NCBI RefSeq assembly: GCF_001418105.1
Contig: NZ_LIQI01000028.1
Coordinates: 1-64,000 of the forward strand
Direction: 5' to 3'
DNA from: Lacinutrix himadriensis
GTDB lineage: Bacteria; Bacteroidota; Bacteroidia; Flavobacteriales; Flavobacteriaceae
Length of the DNA: 64,000 bases
Part shown: one piece after another, positions 30,498-41,134 of the stretch
Layout of the letters: every line of letters begins with the position of its first letter
How positions within the stretch are numbered: the first letter of the stretch is position 1
Notes under the pieces: model-generated
Told to the model about the DNA's origin: nothing
The model's database searches: none
Seen by the model: only the letters and a program-made list of their open reading frames with translations
Position numbers and translations under genes: made by a program

Positions 30498-33317
30498 TTA
30501 TTTAATTACTAATTTTTTAGTTGTTTTCTTGCTTCCACTTTCAAACTGTATTAAATATAATCCAGCTGAAACAGTTTCTAAATTAATGGTTTTATTAAAA
30601 GTTGCATTACTATTATTATAACTGTTAGCAAAAACTTTTCTTCCTCTAACATCATATAATGTCACATTAACATCTTGACTTGTACTTAAGTTAACGTTAA
30701 TTTCGCCATTAGATGGGTTAGGATATAAAGCAAATGTTTCAAAACTATTATCTGCAATACTTAAAGCTTCTGAAGGTCCAAAATAATAATTTCCATTCGC
30801 TCCTGTGAATGTTCCTTCTAAAGTAATATCACTTCCATAACTTCCTATTATAGATGCTATAGATTCTATAAACTCTCCATCTACTTCTCTAAAGATTACT
30901 AAATCGGAACGGTCTCTACCTGTAGCAGTTTCCCATCCTAAAATTTCATCTTCTGTAAGATAAAACGTATTCGTCACATCTCCAGAAACATTAGCATTTT
31001 CTGTTGTCACTTTATATGCTTTATCTGCAACAAAATTAGATGAAGTTGCGCTTTCTAAAATTTGAGCTCCAGTACCTGCTCTCATTACAGAAATATCTGT
31101 ACATCCATAATCGAATGCATCATTATTATCTATTTTCGCTATAATATTGTCTGAAGCGCTATCATAAGCATAAACAGTACCCATTCCGTTAATATTCATT
31201 TGTGCAGAAGAAGCTGTATTTACATCTGTTTGCACTGCTGTTGTAGCATTTGTAGTAACAGAAACATCATCTAACATAAATACAAACTCATCGGAAGAAA
31301 CCACATGGAACGTTAAATAAACATCTTGTCCATCATAAGCAGACAAATCTAAAGTATATTCCTCCCATTCTAATGAAGGTTGTGCATAAGGATCAGCTGT
31401 TAAATAAGTAAAACTAGTAGGATTTGTATCAGTAGTTGAAACTCCAACTTGATAACGTTCTCCTCCATTATAGTTATCTGTTAAACCTTTAGACCAATAT
31501 TTTAATTCGCTTCCTGTTCCATTTAATGAAATTAAAGGAGTAAAGATATAATCGTCATTTTCAAAAGGATTAACAGCTTCATTAAAGCAGTAATATGCTT
31601 TATCTCCACTATGAGGATCCCAACCAGAACCAACAGAAGAAGGCGTTGTAGCACTTGCATTATATACAATGAATGTACCTGTATATTCTTCATTAGGGAA
31701 ATCAAAATTATCGGAAGGATAAGTCGGATCACCGTCTCCATCTAGCATAGTCCAATCTCCTATGGTACCAATTTCAAAATCGGCATAGGTTTCAAATCCA
31801 TCACTAAAAACAGTTTCTAGAAAAGAACCACCTGGAACAATATCATCATCTGTTAATGTTAAGGTTAAGATTTCGTTTCCATTGGTTGCTAATTCGCCAT
31901 CACCTCCATTAGCATTTAATGTCATAGTTACAACAATATCTTCATCTCCTTCATTAAAACCATCTTCATAAACTCTAATTGTTAAAGTCTTACTATCTAA
32001 AGATCCAGCAGCAAAAGTTACAGTAGGTGTTAATATTTCAAAATCTACCATATTTGTTGCAGAACCGGAAGCAGAAAAAGTAACTGTTGCGTTAGCAGAA
32101 GCTTCTAAACCAATATTAACAGCAATATCTATATCTCTAGTTGTACAACTTGTACCTTCTAATTCAGTTACATCTGGTGTTGCAAAAGCAATTACAGGAG
32201 AACTATTACCTGTTGTAGAAGAGACAAGTAAATCAAAATCATCAGCATTTTCTATAACAGTCATTATACGTGCTACTTGATCGAAAGTAAAAATATCCAT
32301 ACAAGCATCATTAGTGTAATCCATAAAGTTTTCCACCATATCGTTTCCTAATCCATCCGATGGACAACTATCAACAGTTGGACACCCTCCATTAGATCCC
32401 GAAGCATCTGGTGTATCTGCACAATAGTCTGTATTTGCACAAGAAGATGTATCTCCCCAAATATGGCGTAAACCAATCCAGTGACCAACTTCATGTGTTA
32501 AAGTACGTCCTAAATTATATGGAGCCCCACCAGGGTATGGTGTAGCAACAGAACCAATAGTAGAATATAAACATACTACTCCATCTGTTAGTACGGAACC
32601 TCCATCTGTATCTAAACCAGGTAGCGTAGAGTTAGAAGGAAACTGTGCGTATCCTAATAATCCGCCTGAAAGATTAGCTGTCCAAATATTTGCATATTTT
32701 GAACGATCCCAAATTGTAGCTTGTTTAACACCGCCATCCATAGTACCAGAAGACTGTGCTCCAGAATATCCATATACTCTATGAATTCCTGGTTCTGCAA
32801 GTGGATTACCACTTGGATCTACTTGCGCTGGTATAAAGTTAATATCTGCAGAGTACGCTGCAGGATGCGTACTTCCTGCCATATTATTAAAGTCAATATT
32901 AAGTTGATCTATTTGCGCATTTATATATACCGCATCGAGATCATAAGCATCACCTGCTGAGCCTGTAATTACGTGAAATATAATAGGAATATTATACACT
33001 ACTCTATTTGCAGATCCACTAATAGCATCTTGTATCATTCTAGCTTTTTTAGCTTCTACAAGAGGTGCCATCCAGTTTTCAAATTCATCCATAGATTGCA
33101 CTGCTGGATTATTCTGCATTCTTAATTCATGTGCTTCAACAGTAGCACAACGTACAACGCCATGTTCATCAAAAAACCTTTGATTTTCATCATTTAATTG
33201 TAGCCTTTCGTTTGTATTTACTCTTTGGTTTTGAACAGATTTAGATTGTGCCTGAAGGCCTAGAACTGCTAAAAACATAAAATAAAAACATCCCTTTTTA
33301 AAGTAATTTTTCTTCAT
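30498..33317 (-). CDS. Secreted M43 (pappalysin-like) zinc metalloprotease with T9SS type A domain
   Basis: 939 residues. Signal peptide about 1-24 (LGLQAQSKS), a propeptide-like region, then the catalytic domain with the metzincin motif His275-Glu276-x-x-His279-x-x-Gly-x-x-His285. Cys-rich M43 loop (SSCANTDYCADTPDAS...CPTVDSCPSD) and Met-turn region ENFMDYTNDACMDIFT. A Calx-beta-like domain (about 385-490) follows, then a choice-of-anchor J domain (FETYADFEIGTIGDWTMLD...YDGQDVYLTFHVVSSDEF) and a type A sorting domain (ALYPNPSNGEINV...GLYLIQFESGSKKTTKKLVIK). It probably digests external protein. Single gene between the apbE pair and the nqr operon. Confidence 0.93.
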   Translation of the reverse strand: MKKNYFKKGCFYFMFLAVLGLQAQSKSVQNQRVNTNERLQLNDENQRFFDEHGVVRCATVEAHELRMQNNPAVQSMDEFENWMAPLVEAKKARMIQDAISGSANRVVYNIPIIFHVITGSAGDAYDLDAVYINAQIDQLNIDFNNMAGSTHPAAYSADINFIPAQVDPSGNPLAEPGIHRVYGYSGAQSSGTMDGGVKQATIWDRSKYANIWTANLSGGLLGYAQFPSNSTLPGLDTDGGSVLTDGVVCLYSTIGSVATPYPGGAPYNLGRTLTHEVGHWIGLRHIWGDTSSCANTDYCADTPDASGSNGGCPTVDSCPSDGLGNDMVENFMDYTNDACMDIFTFDQVARIMTVIENADDFDLLVSSTTGNSSPVIAFATPDVTELEGTSCTTRDIDIAVNIGLEASANATVTFSASGSATNMVDFEILTPTVTFAAGSLDSKTLTIRVYEDGFNEGDEDIVVTMTLNANGGDGELATNGNEILTLTLTDDDIVPGGSFLETVFSDGFETYADFEIGTIGDWTMLDGDGDPTYPSDNFDFPNEEYTGTFIVYNASATTPSSVGSGWDPHSGDKAYYCFNEAVNPFENDDYIFTPLISLNGTGSELKYWSKGLTDNYNGGERYQVGVSTTDTNPTSFTYLTADPYAQPSLEWEEYTLDLSAYDGQDVYLTFHVVSSDEFVFMLDDVSVTTNATTAVQTDVNTASSAQMNINGMGTVYAYDSASDNIIAKIDNNDAFDYGCTDISVMRAGTGAQILESATSSNFVADKAYKVTTENANVSGDVTNTFYLTEDEILGWETATGRDRSDLVIFREVDGEFIESIASIIGSYGSDITLEGTFTGANGNYYFGPSEALSIADNSFETFALYPNPSNGEINVNLSTSQDVNVTLYDVRGRKVFANSYNNSNATFNKTINLETVSAGLYLIQFESGSKKTTKKLVIK

Positions 33318-33490
33318 TTTATATTCATTAATTATCTATCGAAGATAATTAAAACTATTTACTTTTTTATATTAATCTCTATTAATATGACAAAAATTAA
33401 CATCTAAAAGAGAGTAAAATGAGAATTGTGCATGAAAAACATGACACTTTCTTATTAAACAACTTTAAAATTAATAAAATTATTAAATCA

Positions 33491-33520
33491 AAAAACCCAA
33501 TACTTTCGTATTGGGTTTTA
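33491..33520. terminator. Terminator of the nqr operon
   Basis: 12-bp stem AAAACCCAATAC/GTATTGGGTTTT (33492-33503 with 33508-33519), loop TTTC, with T-rich tails on both strands; placed 45 bp after nqrF. Confidence 0.92.
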
Positions 33521-33564
33521 TTTATAATAAGATACTGAAACCAGTTCAGTAAGACTAATAGTTT

Positions 33565-34878
33565 CTATCCTCCAAAGTCATCAAAACGGATATTCTCATC
33601 ATCTATACCGAAATCCTCTCCCATTTTTTGAACCGCTTGGTTCATTAATGGTGGTCCACAGAAATATAATTCTATGTCTTCTGGAGATTCATGTTTAGAT
33701 AAATATTGATCGATTACTACTTGATGTATAAATCCAGTAAATCCATCCCCATTAGGATCTTCAACATCCTTCTTAAGTTGCCAGTTATCCGCTTCCGTTG
33801 GATCGGATAATGCAATAAAAAATTTGAAGTTCGGGAAATCTTTTTCTAATGCTCTAAAGTAATGGATGTAGAACAATTCTGCTTTAGAACGTCCACCATA
33901 CCAATATGTTACTTTTCTTCCTGTTTTGATTGTTCTAAACAATTCATATAAATGCGAACGCATTGGCGCCATTCCAGCACCACCACCAACATATAACATT
34001 TCTGCTTCCGAATCATTAATAAAGAACTCACCGTAAGGTCCTGAGATAGTTACTTTATCTCCAACTTTTTGGTTAAATATATAAGAAGATGCCACACCAG
34101 GATTTACATCCATCCATCCGCCTTTAGCGCGATCAAAAGGAGGTGTTGCAACACGTACGTTAAGCATAATCTTTCTACCTTCAGCAGGGTAAGAAGCCAT
34201 AGAATACGCTCTTTCTACAAGTTCGTTATTTTTCATAACCAAAGGCCATAAACCAAACTTTTCCCAATCTCCTTTAAACTTATCTGGTTCTCCTGGATGA
34301 TCTTGAGGATGTGCTGAAACATCCATGTCTGCATATTTAATTTCACAACTAGGGATTTCAATTTGAATATATCCACCAGCTTTGTAGTTCATATCCTCTG
34401 GGATTTCTACTACAAATTCTTTAATAAATGTTGCTACGTTATAGTTTGAAACTACAGTTGCTTCCCATTTTTTAATTCCGAAAACTTCTTCTGGAATAGT
34501 AATTTCCATGTCTTGTTTCACTTTTACCTGACAAGATAAACGTGCTCCATGTGCCAATTCTTTTCTTGAGAAGTGCGGTGTTTCTGTAGGTAATGCTTCA
34601 CCACCACCAGAAAGTACGTGACACTCACATTGAATACATGTTCCACCTCCACCACATGCTGATGGCAAGAATATTTTTTGCGCTCCTAAAGTAGATAGTA
34701 AACTGTCTCCAGAACTTACTTCAATTTCACGTTCTCCGTTTATGGTAATTTTTACAGGACCAGATGGAGATAATTTTTGTTTTACAAACAACAACAGAGA
34801 TACTAATACTAAAGTTACTAGTAAAAAAGCTGCTACAGTTGCTATTATGATTCCTAATGTGCTTGCTGCTAATATCAT
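33565..34878 (-). CDS. nqrF: Na+-translocating NADH:quinone reductase subunit F
   Basis: 437 residues. One N-terminal membrane helix (10-32), then a plant-type 2Fe-2S ferredoxin domain with ligands Cys75, Cys81, Cys84 and Cys116 ([14 protein letters not shown]...RLSCQV). The ferredoxin-reductase part has the FAD motif RAYSMASYP and NADH motifs [14 protein letters not shown] and [12 protein letters not shown]. It takes electrons from NADH and passes them into the complex that pumps Na+. It is last in the operon nqrA-F, 1 bp after nqrE, and followed by a strong terminator. Confidence 0.96.
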   Translation of the reverse strand: MILAASTLGIIIATVAAFLLVTLVLVSLLLFVKQKLSPSGPVKITINGEREIEVSSGDSLLSTLGAQKIFLPSACGGGGTCIQCECHVLSGGGEALPTETPHFSRKELAHGARLSCQVKVKQDMEITIPEEVFGIKKWEATVVSNYNVATFIKEFVVEIPEDMNYKAGGYIQIEIPSCEIKYADMDVSAHPQDHPGEPDKFKGDWEKFGLWPLVMKNNELVERAYSMASYPAEGRKIMLNVRVATPPFDRAKGGWMDVNPGVASSYIFNQKVGDKVTISGPYGEFFINDSEAEMLYVGGGAGMAPMRSHLYELFRTIKTGRKVTYWYGGRSKAELFYIHYFRALEKDFPNFKFFIALSDPTEADNWQLKKDVEDPNGDGFTGFIHQVVIDQYLSKHESPEDIELYFCGPPLMNQAVQKMGEDFGIDDENIRFDDFGG

Positions 34879-34879
34879 G

Positions 34880-35596
34880 TTACTCGTTTATTGTTGTGTT
34901 GTTAGCTAACTCCTTAGAGCTTTCTTTATCTACAGTTTCTACTTGCACTGTTTTATCTTCTGTTGTTTCTTCTTCATCTCCACCAGTTAACATTCCTCCA
35001 AAGCTCATAAAACCAATTGCCATTAAACCAGTAATGATAAATGTAATTCCTAATCCTCTTAATGCAGGAGGCACGTTAGAATATCTGATTTTTTCACGAA
35101 TAGCGGCAATAGCTAAAATTGCTAAAAACCAACCTATTCCAGAACCAACACCATAAACAGTTGCTAATCCTAAAGTTGGAATCTCACGAGATTGCATGAA
35201 TAAAGAACCACCTAAAATGGCACAGTTTACTGCAATTAATGGTAAGAAAATACCAAGTGAATTATATAGTGAAGGTGAAAATTTCTCCACCACGATTTCC
35301 ACTAATTGTACCATGGTTGCAATAGTTGCAATAAACATGATAAAAGAAAGGAAACTTAAATCGTAATCTGCATATTCTGCACCTAACCATTTTAAAGCTC
35401 CTGGTTGTAATACATACTGATCTAACAACCAGTTTAAAGGTACTGTAATTGCTAATACAAAGATTACGGCAGCTCCTAAACCAACTGCTGTAGTTACTTT
35501 TTTAGATACTGCAAGGTATGAACACATTCCTAAGAATACAGAAAACACCATGTTATCTATAAATATCGATTTTAAAAATAATTCTAAATATTCCAT
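34880..35596 (-). CDS. nqrE: Na+-translocating NADH:quinone reductase subunit E
   Basis: 238 residues with six hydrophobic helices ([31 protein letters not shown] at the start). Conserved half-helix cysteines that bind the intramembrane Fe centre are in GMCSYL and [10 protein letters not shown]. The C-terminal tail (about 205-238) is acidic and Lys/Thr-rich, longer than in Vibrio NqrE, and looks disordered. It overlaps neither neighbour; 29 bp separate it from nqrD. Confidence 0.95.
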   Translation of the reverse strand: MEYLELFLKSIFIDNMVFSVFLGMCSYLAVSKKVTTAVGLGAAVIFVLAITVPLNWLLDQYVLQPGALKWLGAEYADYDLSFLSFIMFIATIATMVQLVEIVVEKFSPSLYNSLGIFLPLIAVNCAILGGSLFMQSREIPTLGLATVYGVGSGIGWFLAILAIAAIREKIRYSNVPPALRGLGITFIITGLMAIGFMSFGGMLTGGDEEETTEDKTVQVETVDKESSKELANNTTINE

Positions 35597-35625
35597 TTTT
35601 TTATAGTTTGTTAGTAGTTACTAGC

Positions 35626-36270
35626 TTAATCTTCTATTAATGCTTTGTTTCTACTACGTTGTACCCAAATAATAATTCCAACAACAATTAATGCCATTGG
35701 AGGCATAATCATAAAACCATTATTTTCGTAACCTAAAGCGTATAATCCTGTTTTTTCAATAGGATCTCCTAATACAGGAATACCTAGTAAAGTTCCGGCT
35801 CCTAAAAGCTCTCTAAAGAATGCTACAATAATTAAAATCACACCGTATCCTAAAGCATTTCCTATTCCGTCAAGAAAAGAACGCCATGGTTTGTTTGCTA
35901 AAGCGAAAGCTTCAAAACGTCCCATAATGATACAGTTTGTAATAATTAATCCGACAAATACAGAAAGTGTTTTACTTAACTCATAAGCAAAAGCTTTTAA
36001 TACTTGATCTACTATAATTACTAAAGCAGCAACTACGATTAGTTGTACAATAATTCTAATTTTTGAAGGTATAATATTTCGCATTAAAGAGATAACTACG
36101 TTACCTATAGCTAATACAAATAATACAGAAACAGACATTACAATTGCCGCTTCCAATTCTGCAGTAATTGCTAGTGCAGAACATATACCAAGTACTTGAA
36201 TAGTAATTGGGTTATTATCTGCTAATGGATCTGTAATTAATGCTGCGTCTTTTTTTGATAAAAGTCCCAT
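35626..36270 (-). CDS. nqrD: Na+-translocating NADH:quinone reductase subunit D
   Basis: 214 residues, six membrane helices, homologous to NqrE in inverted topology. Fe-centre cysteines are in LGICSALAIT and ITNCIIMGRFEAFAL. The loop FLDGIGNALGYG is conserved in NqrD/RnfE. Start 3 bp after the nqrC stop. Confidence 0.95.
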   Translation of the reverse strand: MGLLSKKDAALITDPLADNNPITIQVLGICSALAITAELEAAIVMSVSVLFVLAIGNVVISLMRNIIPSKIRIIVQLIVVAALVIIVDQVLKAFAYELSKTLSVFVGLIITNCIIMGRFEAFALANKPWRSFLDGIGNALGYGVILIIVAFFRELLGAGTLLGIPVLGDPIEKTGLYALGYENNGFMIMPPMALIVVGIIIWVQRSRNKALIED

Positions 36271-36273
36271 AAA

Positions 36274-37020
36274 TTAATTCTTTTTTAAGTTTTCGAAATA
36301 AGGTACATATTGCTTCAGCTCTGATTTTATCATGGCAGCAACACCGTCTCCAGTAATTGTTGCACCTGCTATTGCATCTACCTCATTATCTGTTTTATCT
36401 TCGTTTTTAGGATCGTTATTACTTTTAGATATATTAATCCCTTTAAAGCTTCCGTTAGACTTTAGGTGTTCTCCAATAAAGTCATCCATAAAGAAACGTT
36501 GTTTAATGTTTGCACCTAAACCTGCTGTTTCTCCTTTATGATCAAAATAAGCACCTTGTACCACCATGTTTTCATCCATAGCAATATAAGCCCAAACGGC
36601 ATCCCAAAGTCCTTTTCCTCTAATTGGAGCAATATAAAATGTTTGACCATCTTTTTCTCCAACAAATAAAGGAAGCTTTCTTACATTACCAGCTTTAGCG
36701 CTTGTTTGTTGTTTTTTTACATCAATAAGATATGCGTTATCATCTTCTGATACTTTATCTCCTTCAATTACTAATTGTTTTTTGATATACTGTTTAAACA
36801 ATTCTGGAGCTTTTTTGGTAGAAACAAAAATGGCAGAATTTCCTTCATTTTCGTTTACTCCCATAGCATACAATATATTTTGCTGCTTCTCTAGTCTTTC
36901 GTTATTATCGATTTTTGGTCTTAATGCTGAAGCTGTAAAAGCTAGCAAACCTCCTACTACAATTACCATTGCTATGGCAAAAAGGATAGTATATGAGTTT
37001 TTATCTGTTCTTTTTTCCAT
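36274..37020 (-). CDS. nqrC: Na+-translocating NADH:quinone reductase subunit C
   Basis: 248 residues. One N-terminal membrane helix (11-33), then a periplasmic FMN domain. The flavinylation motif DAIAGAT is at 215-221, with Thr221 as the expected FMN-ester residue, the substrate of ApbE encoded at 29051. Other conserved blocks are GKGLWDAVWAYIA and DHKGETAGLGANI. It is spaced 2 bp from nqrB. Confidence 0.95.
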   Translation of the reverse strand: MEKRTDKNSYTILFAIAMVIVVGGLLAFTASALRPKIDNNERLEKQQNILYAMGVNENEGNSAIFVSTKKAPELFKQYIKKQLVIEGDKVSEDDNAYLIDVKKQQTSAKAGNVRKLPLFVGEKDGQTFYIAPIRGKGLWDAVWAYIAMDENMVVQGAYFDHKGETAGLGANIKQRFFMDDFIGEHLKSNGSFKGINISKSNNDPKNEDKTDNEVDAIAGATITGDGVAAMIKSELKQYVPYFENLKKN

Positions 37021-37022
37021 GT

Positions 37023-38228
37023 TTAAGCAACTTTAGTTTTTAAACGCTTCATTCTTCTTTTTACATTTCCTTGCACTACGTAATGGTCAATAGTTGGAGC
37101 AAACACATTCATTAATAGAATGGCTAACATCACTCCTTCAGGATATGCAGGATTAAATACTCTAATTAAAATAGAAAGGAATCCGATTAAGAATCCGTAA
37201 ATCCATTTTCCTTTATTGGTTTGAGATGCGGTAACAGGATCTGTAGCCATAAACACCGTACCAAAAGCAAAACCACCAATAAGTAAGTGTTGCCAAAAAG
37301 GTGTACTCATTAATCCGTAAAATTTACTTCCACCTGCAATTACTTCCGCATTTACAAGTCCATTAAATATTAGTCCCATTGCTAAAGCTCCTAATGCAGA
37401 AGATAACATAATTCTCCAGCTTCCTATTTTAGAAAACACTAAGAATAATGCGGCTAATACAATTAACAGTGTGGAGGTCTCACCAACAGAACCAGGAATA
37501 AATCCTAAAAACATATCTGCTACAGAGTGTGTGACTTCATGATTTTGAGCTAGTGTTCCTAAAATGGTTTCCCCAGAAATAGCATCTGGAGTTCCAGCTA
37601 ATTCTTTAGCTCCTTCTACCCAAACTTTATCTCCAGACATCCAAGTAGGATATGCAAAGAATAAGAATGCACGAATAGTTAATGCAGGATTTAATATATT
37701 CATTCCTGTACCTCCAAATACTTCTTTACCAATAACAACACCAAAGGCAACTGCTACTGCAAGCATCCATAATGGAATATCGATTGGCACAATAAGTGGT
37801 ACTAACATTCCTGTTACTAGGTACCCTTCTTCTACTTCGTGACCTTTAATTACTGCGAAAATAAATTCGATAAGTAAACCAACCCCATAAGAAACAAGGA
37901 CTAGTGGTAAAACTTTCCAAAGACCAACAACTAAGTTATCCCAAGCCCAAAAAGAAGAACTAAAAAACCCGTTAGCTGCTTCAATTTCTCCAGAAGCTAA
38001 ATAATGTTGGTAACCAGCGTTAAACATACCAAATATTAAACATGGTACAAGTGCCATGATTACAATATTCATTGTACGTTTTAAATCGTCGGCTGCTTTT
38101 ATATGAGTTCCATTATGTGTGGTCTCATTTGGCAAGTATAAAAAAGTATGGATTGCGTTAAACGCAGGAGCCATCTTTGTTCCCTTATACTTTTCTTTTA
38201 AGTTATGTAAATTACTTTTTAAACCCAT
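37023..38228 (-). CDS. nqrB: Na+-translocating NADH:quinone reductase subunit B
   Basis: 401 residues with about ten membrane helices. The covalent FMN site is in SVGETSTL, with Thr251 the likely ester residue. Conserved GGTGMNILNPAL and MATDPVTASQT loops are present. It carries riboflavin/FMN and helps form the Na+ channel. It shares one base with the end of nqrA, indicating coupled translation. Confidence 0.96.
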   Translation of the reverse strand: MGLKSNLHNLKEKYKGTKMAPAFNAIHTFLYLPNETTHNGTHIKAADDLKRTMNIVIMALVPCLIFGMFNAGYQHYLASGEIEAANGFFSSSFWAWDNLVVGLWKVLPLVLVSYGVGLLIEFIFAVIKGHEVEEGYLVTGMLVPLIVPIDIPLWMLAVAVAFGVVIGKEVFGGTGMNILNPALTIRAFLFFAYPTWMSGDKVWVEGAKELAGTPDAISGETILGTLAQNHEVTHSVADMFLGFIPGSVGETSTLLIVLAALFLVFSKIGSWRIMLSSALGALAMGLIFNGLVNAEVIAGGSKFYGLMSTPFWQHLLIGGFAFGTVFMATDPVTASQTNKGKWIYGFLIGFLSILIRVFNPAYPEGVMLAILLMNVFAPTIDHYVVQGNVKRRMKRLKTKVA

Positions 38229-39583
38229 TATCCTATCTCTTTTAGCATTAAGTCTAAACCTTTTCTAATAATATCTTGATGTGGTTGTTTAGATACACAT
38301 ACAAATTCTGTTAAAGCAAAATCTTCAGGAGCAACTTCGTACATTCCTAAAGCTTCCATTTCGTCTAAATCCTTATACATACAAGATTTTAAAATTTGCA
38401 TTGGAAAGATATCTAAAGGAAAAACTTCTTCATAGATTCCTGTTAAAACAAAAGCACGATGTTCTCCATTGGTATTGGTATTTAAATCGTATTTTTTGTT
38501 AGGTGTTAACCAAGAGAATGTTAATGCTCTAGAAGTAGACACTTTATTGAAAACTGGTTTATTCCAACCAAATAACTCATAATCGTTACCTTCAGGTATT
38601 ACGGTAATGGTATTACTGTAATAATCTAAATAACCATCTGGCTGTACTTGCTTACCGCTTAATACATTTCCAGAAATGATTCTAATGTTATCGTTTTTAT
38701 CGACACCATTATCATAAATCATCGAAGCAACTTCTGCTCCTAATTTAGTAACAAAGTATCTTGGTTTTTTTACTGAAGAACCGGCTAAAGCGACAATACG
38801 CTCAGCATTAAACTTTCCAGTTAATAATAATTCACCAATAATAACAAGATCTTGTGCATTTACTGTCCAAACCACTTCTCCTTTATTAACAGGATCAATT
38901 TTGTTGATTTGTGTACCAACATTCCCTGAAGGATGTGGTCCAGAAACTTTATGAATAGTTGCACCAGAAACATTTGCTAAAGGGGAGTCACTATTTTTAC
39001 CAACAGAAACATGAACTTGTCCTTCTGTTAATTTAGTTAAAGCAGTAACTGCAGCTTGTAATTCTGCTTTTTTACCTTGAAGGGTAAAATCTAAATCTGC
39101 AACCAATGGTGCAGAAGCATAAGCAGAAACAAAAATTGCTTTTGGCGCTTTGTCTGGATTTGCAATTACATCATAAGGACGTTGCTTAATAAAAGGCCAA
39201 CATCCAGAAGCTAACAAATGTGCTTTAACGTCTGCTGCTTTTGCAGTATCTACGTTAAACTTACCATTATCTTGGTAAGATTGCTCTTTGTCTGCCTGAA
39301 TTTTAATTGCTAAAATTTTACGTTTTTCTCCACGAGGAATGTCAATTATTTCACCAGAAACTGGAGAAACAAATTTTAAAGCTTCGTTAGACTTATCGTA
39401 AAAAATAGGTTCCCCTGCTTTTACTTTAGTTCCAACTTTCGCAATCAATTTTGGAATAACACTGTGGAAGTCTTCTGGTCTAATAGAGAAGAAGTTGCTG
39501 ATAATGGCATTTTCTTTTGCCTTTTCTGCAGCTCCTTGTAACTTAATATCTAGACCCTTTTTAATCTTAATGTCGTTTGACAT
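38228..39583 (-). CDS. nqrA: Na+-translocating NADH:quinone reductase subunit A
   Basis: 451 residues, soluble subunit at the cytoplasmic face, first gene of the operon. N-terminal biotinyl-lipoyl-like fold (KVGTKVKAGEPIFYDKSN...VSPVSGEIIDI) and conserved blocks HPSGNVGTQINKIDPV, LSGKQVQPDGYLDYYSNTITVIPEG and the C-terminal CVSKQPHQDIIRKGLDLM. A TAAATTTG box lies 63 bp upstream. This complex is typical of marine bacteria that use a Na+ cycle. Confidence 0.95.
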   Translation of the reverse strand: MSNDIKIKKGLDIKLQGAAEKAKENAIISNFFSIRPEDFHSVIPKLIAKVGTKVKAGEPIFYDKSNEALKFVSPVSGEIIDIPRGEKRKILAIKIQADKEQSYQDNGKFNVDTAKAADVKAHLLASGCWPFIKQRPYDVIANPDKAPKAIFVSAYASAPLVADLDFTLQGKKAELQAAVTALTKLTEGQVHVSVGKNSDSPLANVSGATIHKVSGPHPSGNVGTQINKIDPVNKGEVVWTVNAQDLVIIGELLLTGKFNAERIVALAGSSVKKPRYFVTKLGAEVASMIYDNGVDKNDNIRIISGNVLSGKQVQPDGYLDYYSNTITVIPEGNDYELFGWNKPVFNKVSTSRALTFSWLTPNKKYDLNTNTNGEHRAFVLTGIYEEVFPLDIFPMQILKSCMYKDLDEMEALGMYEVAPEDFALTEFVCVSKQPHQDIIRKGLDLMLKEIG

Positions 39584-39646
39584 ATTATAAATCTATTTGT
39601 TAATAGTTATAGTGTTTTAAATTCTTAAGTTTCTTAAAAATCGATG

Positions 39647-39654
39647 CAAATTTA
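39647..39654 (-). promoter_or_regulatory. -7 element of the nqr operon
   Basis: Minus-strand TAAATTTG (TAnnTTTG) 63 bp before nqrA; no clear -33 element. Confidence 0.5.
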
Positions 39655-39779
39655 CGAATAAATCCATAAAAACTTGGCTAAATATCTGCTTCAATACTAT
39701 TTATACTCAATCTAAATAAATCAATCGCCTTAGGCACAAAATTTGCTTATATTTACTGCAAAACAACAATTATACTCTT

Positions 39780-41027
39780 GTGAATTACAAATATTTAATA
39801 ATAACACTACTGTTTACCACTACATTTTTTGCGCAAGTAGCAAAAGAAGTTGCACCACCAGACTACATAAAAACAATCACTTTTAAAGGAAATACCGCAG
39901 AAAGTCAATTACCTGTTTTAAAGCTTGGCGAATATTTACAACTAGAATTTGATGCTTTAAACGGAAACGAAGAAGACTTCTATTATGTTATTGAACATTA
40001 TAATTACGACTGGACGCCTTCGGTTTTATCTAAAATTGAATATCTAGATGGTTTTGACAACCAACGTATACGAACTTACGAAAATTCATTTAACACCCTA
40101 CAAATATTTTCTAATTACCAACTTACCATTCCTAATGAACAAACACGTAAAATAAAAGTTTCTGGAAATTACATGCTTAAAATTTATGATGACTATGATG
40201 AATTAGCGTTTTCTAGAAAATTTATGGTTTATGAAAGCGATGCTAATGTTGGTGTTTCCATAAAAAGATCTCGTGATGTTAGAGACATACAGAGCAAACA
40301 AACAGTTGACATTAGCATCTCATCTAACACTCTACAATTTAACAACCCAAAACAAACCATAAAAACAGTCATTGTACAAAACAACAATTTAAATACTGCT
40401 ATTTCTGGCGTAGAACCAATGTACACCTTAGGAAATGAACTTATTTATAAATATGATAAAGAAACTAGTTTTTGGGCCGGGAACGAATATTTCTGGTTTG
40501 AAAACAAAGATGTACGCGCAGCAAATACAGGAATTCAATTTATAGACCTGAAAGATTTATATCAAAATTATTTATACACCAACCTTGCTAGAACGAACAA
40601 ACCGTACACGTACAATCCAGACATTAATGGTAATTATTTAGTAACCGCAGTAGATGCTAGCAACTCTAGTATTGAAGCAGATTATGTGTGGATGTTTTTC
40701 TCTTTATCCATAGAGGAGTTACCACAAGACAAAGCAGTACATATCTATGGTAATTTTAATAATTACACTATTGACGAAAGCACCAAAATGACTTTTAATG
40801 CAGAGCGAGGCGTTTATAAAAAAGAAATGCTTTTAAAACAAGGATTTTACAATTACAAATATGTAGTAGTAGACAAAACGGGAAACATAGACGAAGGCGC
40901 TATTAGTGGTAACTTTTGGCAAACAGAAAACAATTACAAAGTGTTGGTTTATTACAGAGATTTAGGAGCGCGTTACGATAAAATTATTGGTTTAGGTGAA
41001 GCTAGCTCTGTCAATATTACCAATTAA
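39780..41027 (+). CDS. DUF5103 family T9SS plug protein
   Basis: 415 residues from GTG 39780, needed for a full signal peptide (1-18, TTFFAQVA). The DUF5103 signatures are the N-terminal YIKTITFKGN...LPVLKLGEYLQLEFDAL, YYVIEHYNYDWTPS and the C-terminal IYGNFNNYTIDESTKMTF...LKQGFYNYKYVVVD. In Flavobacterium johnsoniae the homologous 'Plug' protein closes the periplasmic end of the SprA translocon of the type IX system. It stands alone here with apaG downstream. This gene and porT are the T9SS components in the window; the six cargo genes would depend on them. Confidence 0.85.
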   Translation: MNYKYLIITLLFTTTFFAQVAKEVAPPDYIKTITFKGNTAESQLPVLKLGEYLQLEFDALNGNEEDFYYVIEHYNYDWTPSVLSKIEYLDGFDNQRIRTYENSFNTLQIFSNYQLTIPNEQTRKIKVSGNYMLKIYDDYDELAFSRKFMVYESDANVGVSIKRSRDVRDIQSKQTVDISISSNTLQFNNPKQTIKTVIVQNNNLNTAISGVEPMYTLGNELIYKYDKETSFWAGNEYFWFENKDVRAANTGIQFIDLKDLYQNYLYTNLARTNKPYTYNPDINGNYLVTAVDASNSSIEADYVWMFFSLSIEELPQDKAVHIYGNFNNYTIDESTKMTFNAERGVYKKEMLLKQGFYNYKYVVVDKTGNIDEGAISGNFWQTENNYKVLVYYRDLGARYDKIIGLGEASSVNITN

Positions 41028-41094
41028 TAGAAATATTTTTAGTATATTGATACTAAAGAAAGACTAAAATAAGTTTTAATTATTTATTTTTTAG

Positions 41095-41102
41095 TATTTT
41101 TG
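41095..41102 (+). promoter_or_regulatory. -7 element upstream of apaG
   Basis: TATTTTTG (TAnnTTTG), 32 bp before the ATG at 41135. A small inverted repeat TTTAGTAT/ATACTAAA at 41039-41058 separates it from the previous gene. Confidence 0.45.
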
Positions 41103-41134
41103 ATTATTAAACCCCTTGATTATCAGAAGTTAAA

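Noticed and set aside
34069-34251. Plus-strand frames opposite the nqr genes, for example 34069-34251 and 36332-36541
   Set aside because: They are antisense shadows of well-supported nqr genes, without starts, promoters or recognisable products.
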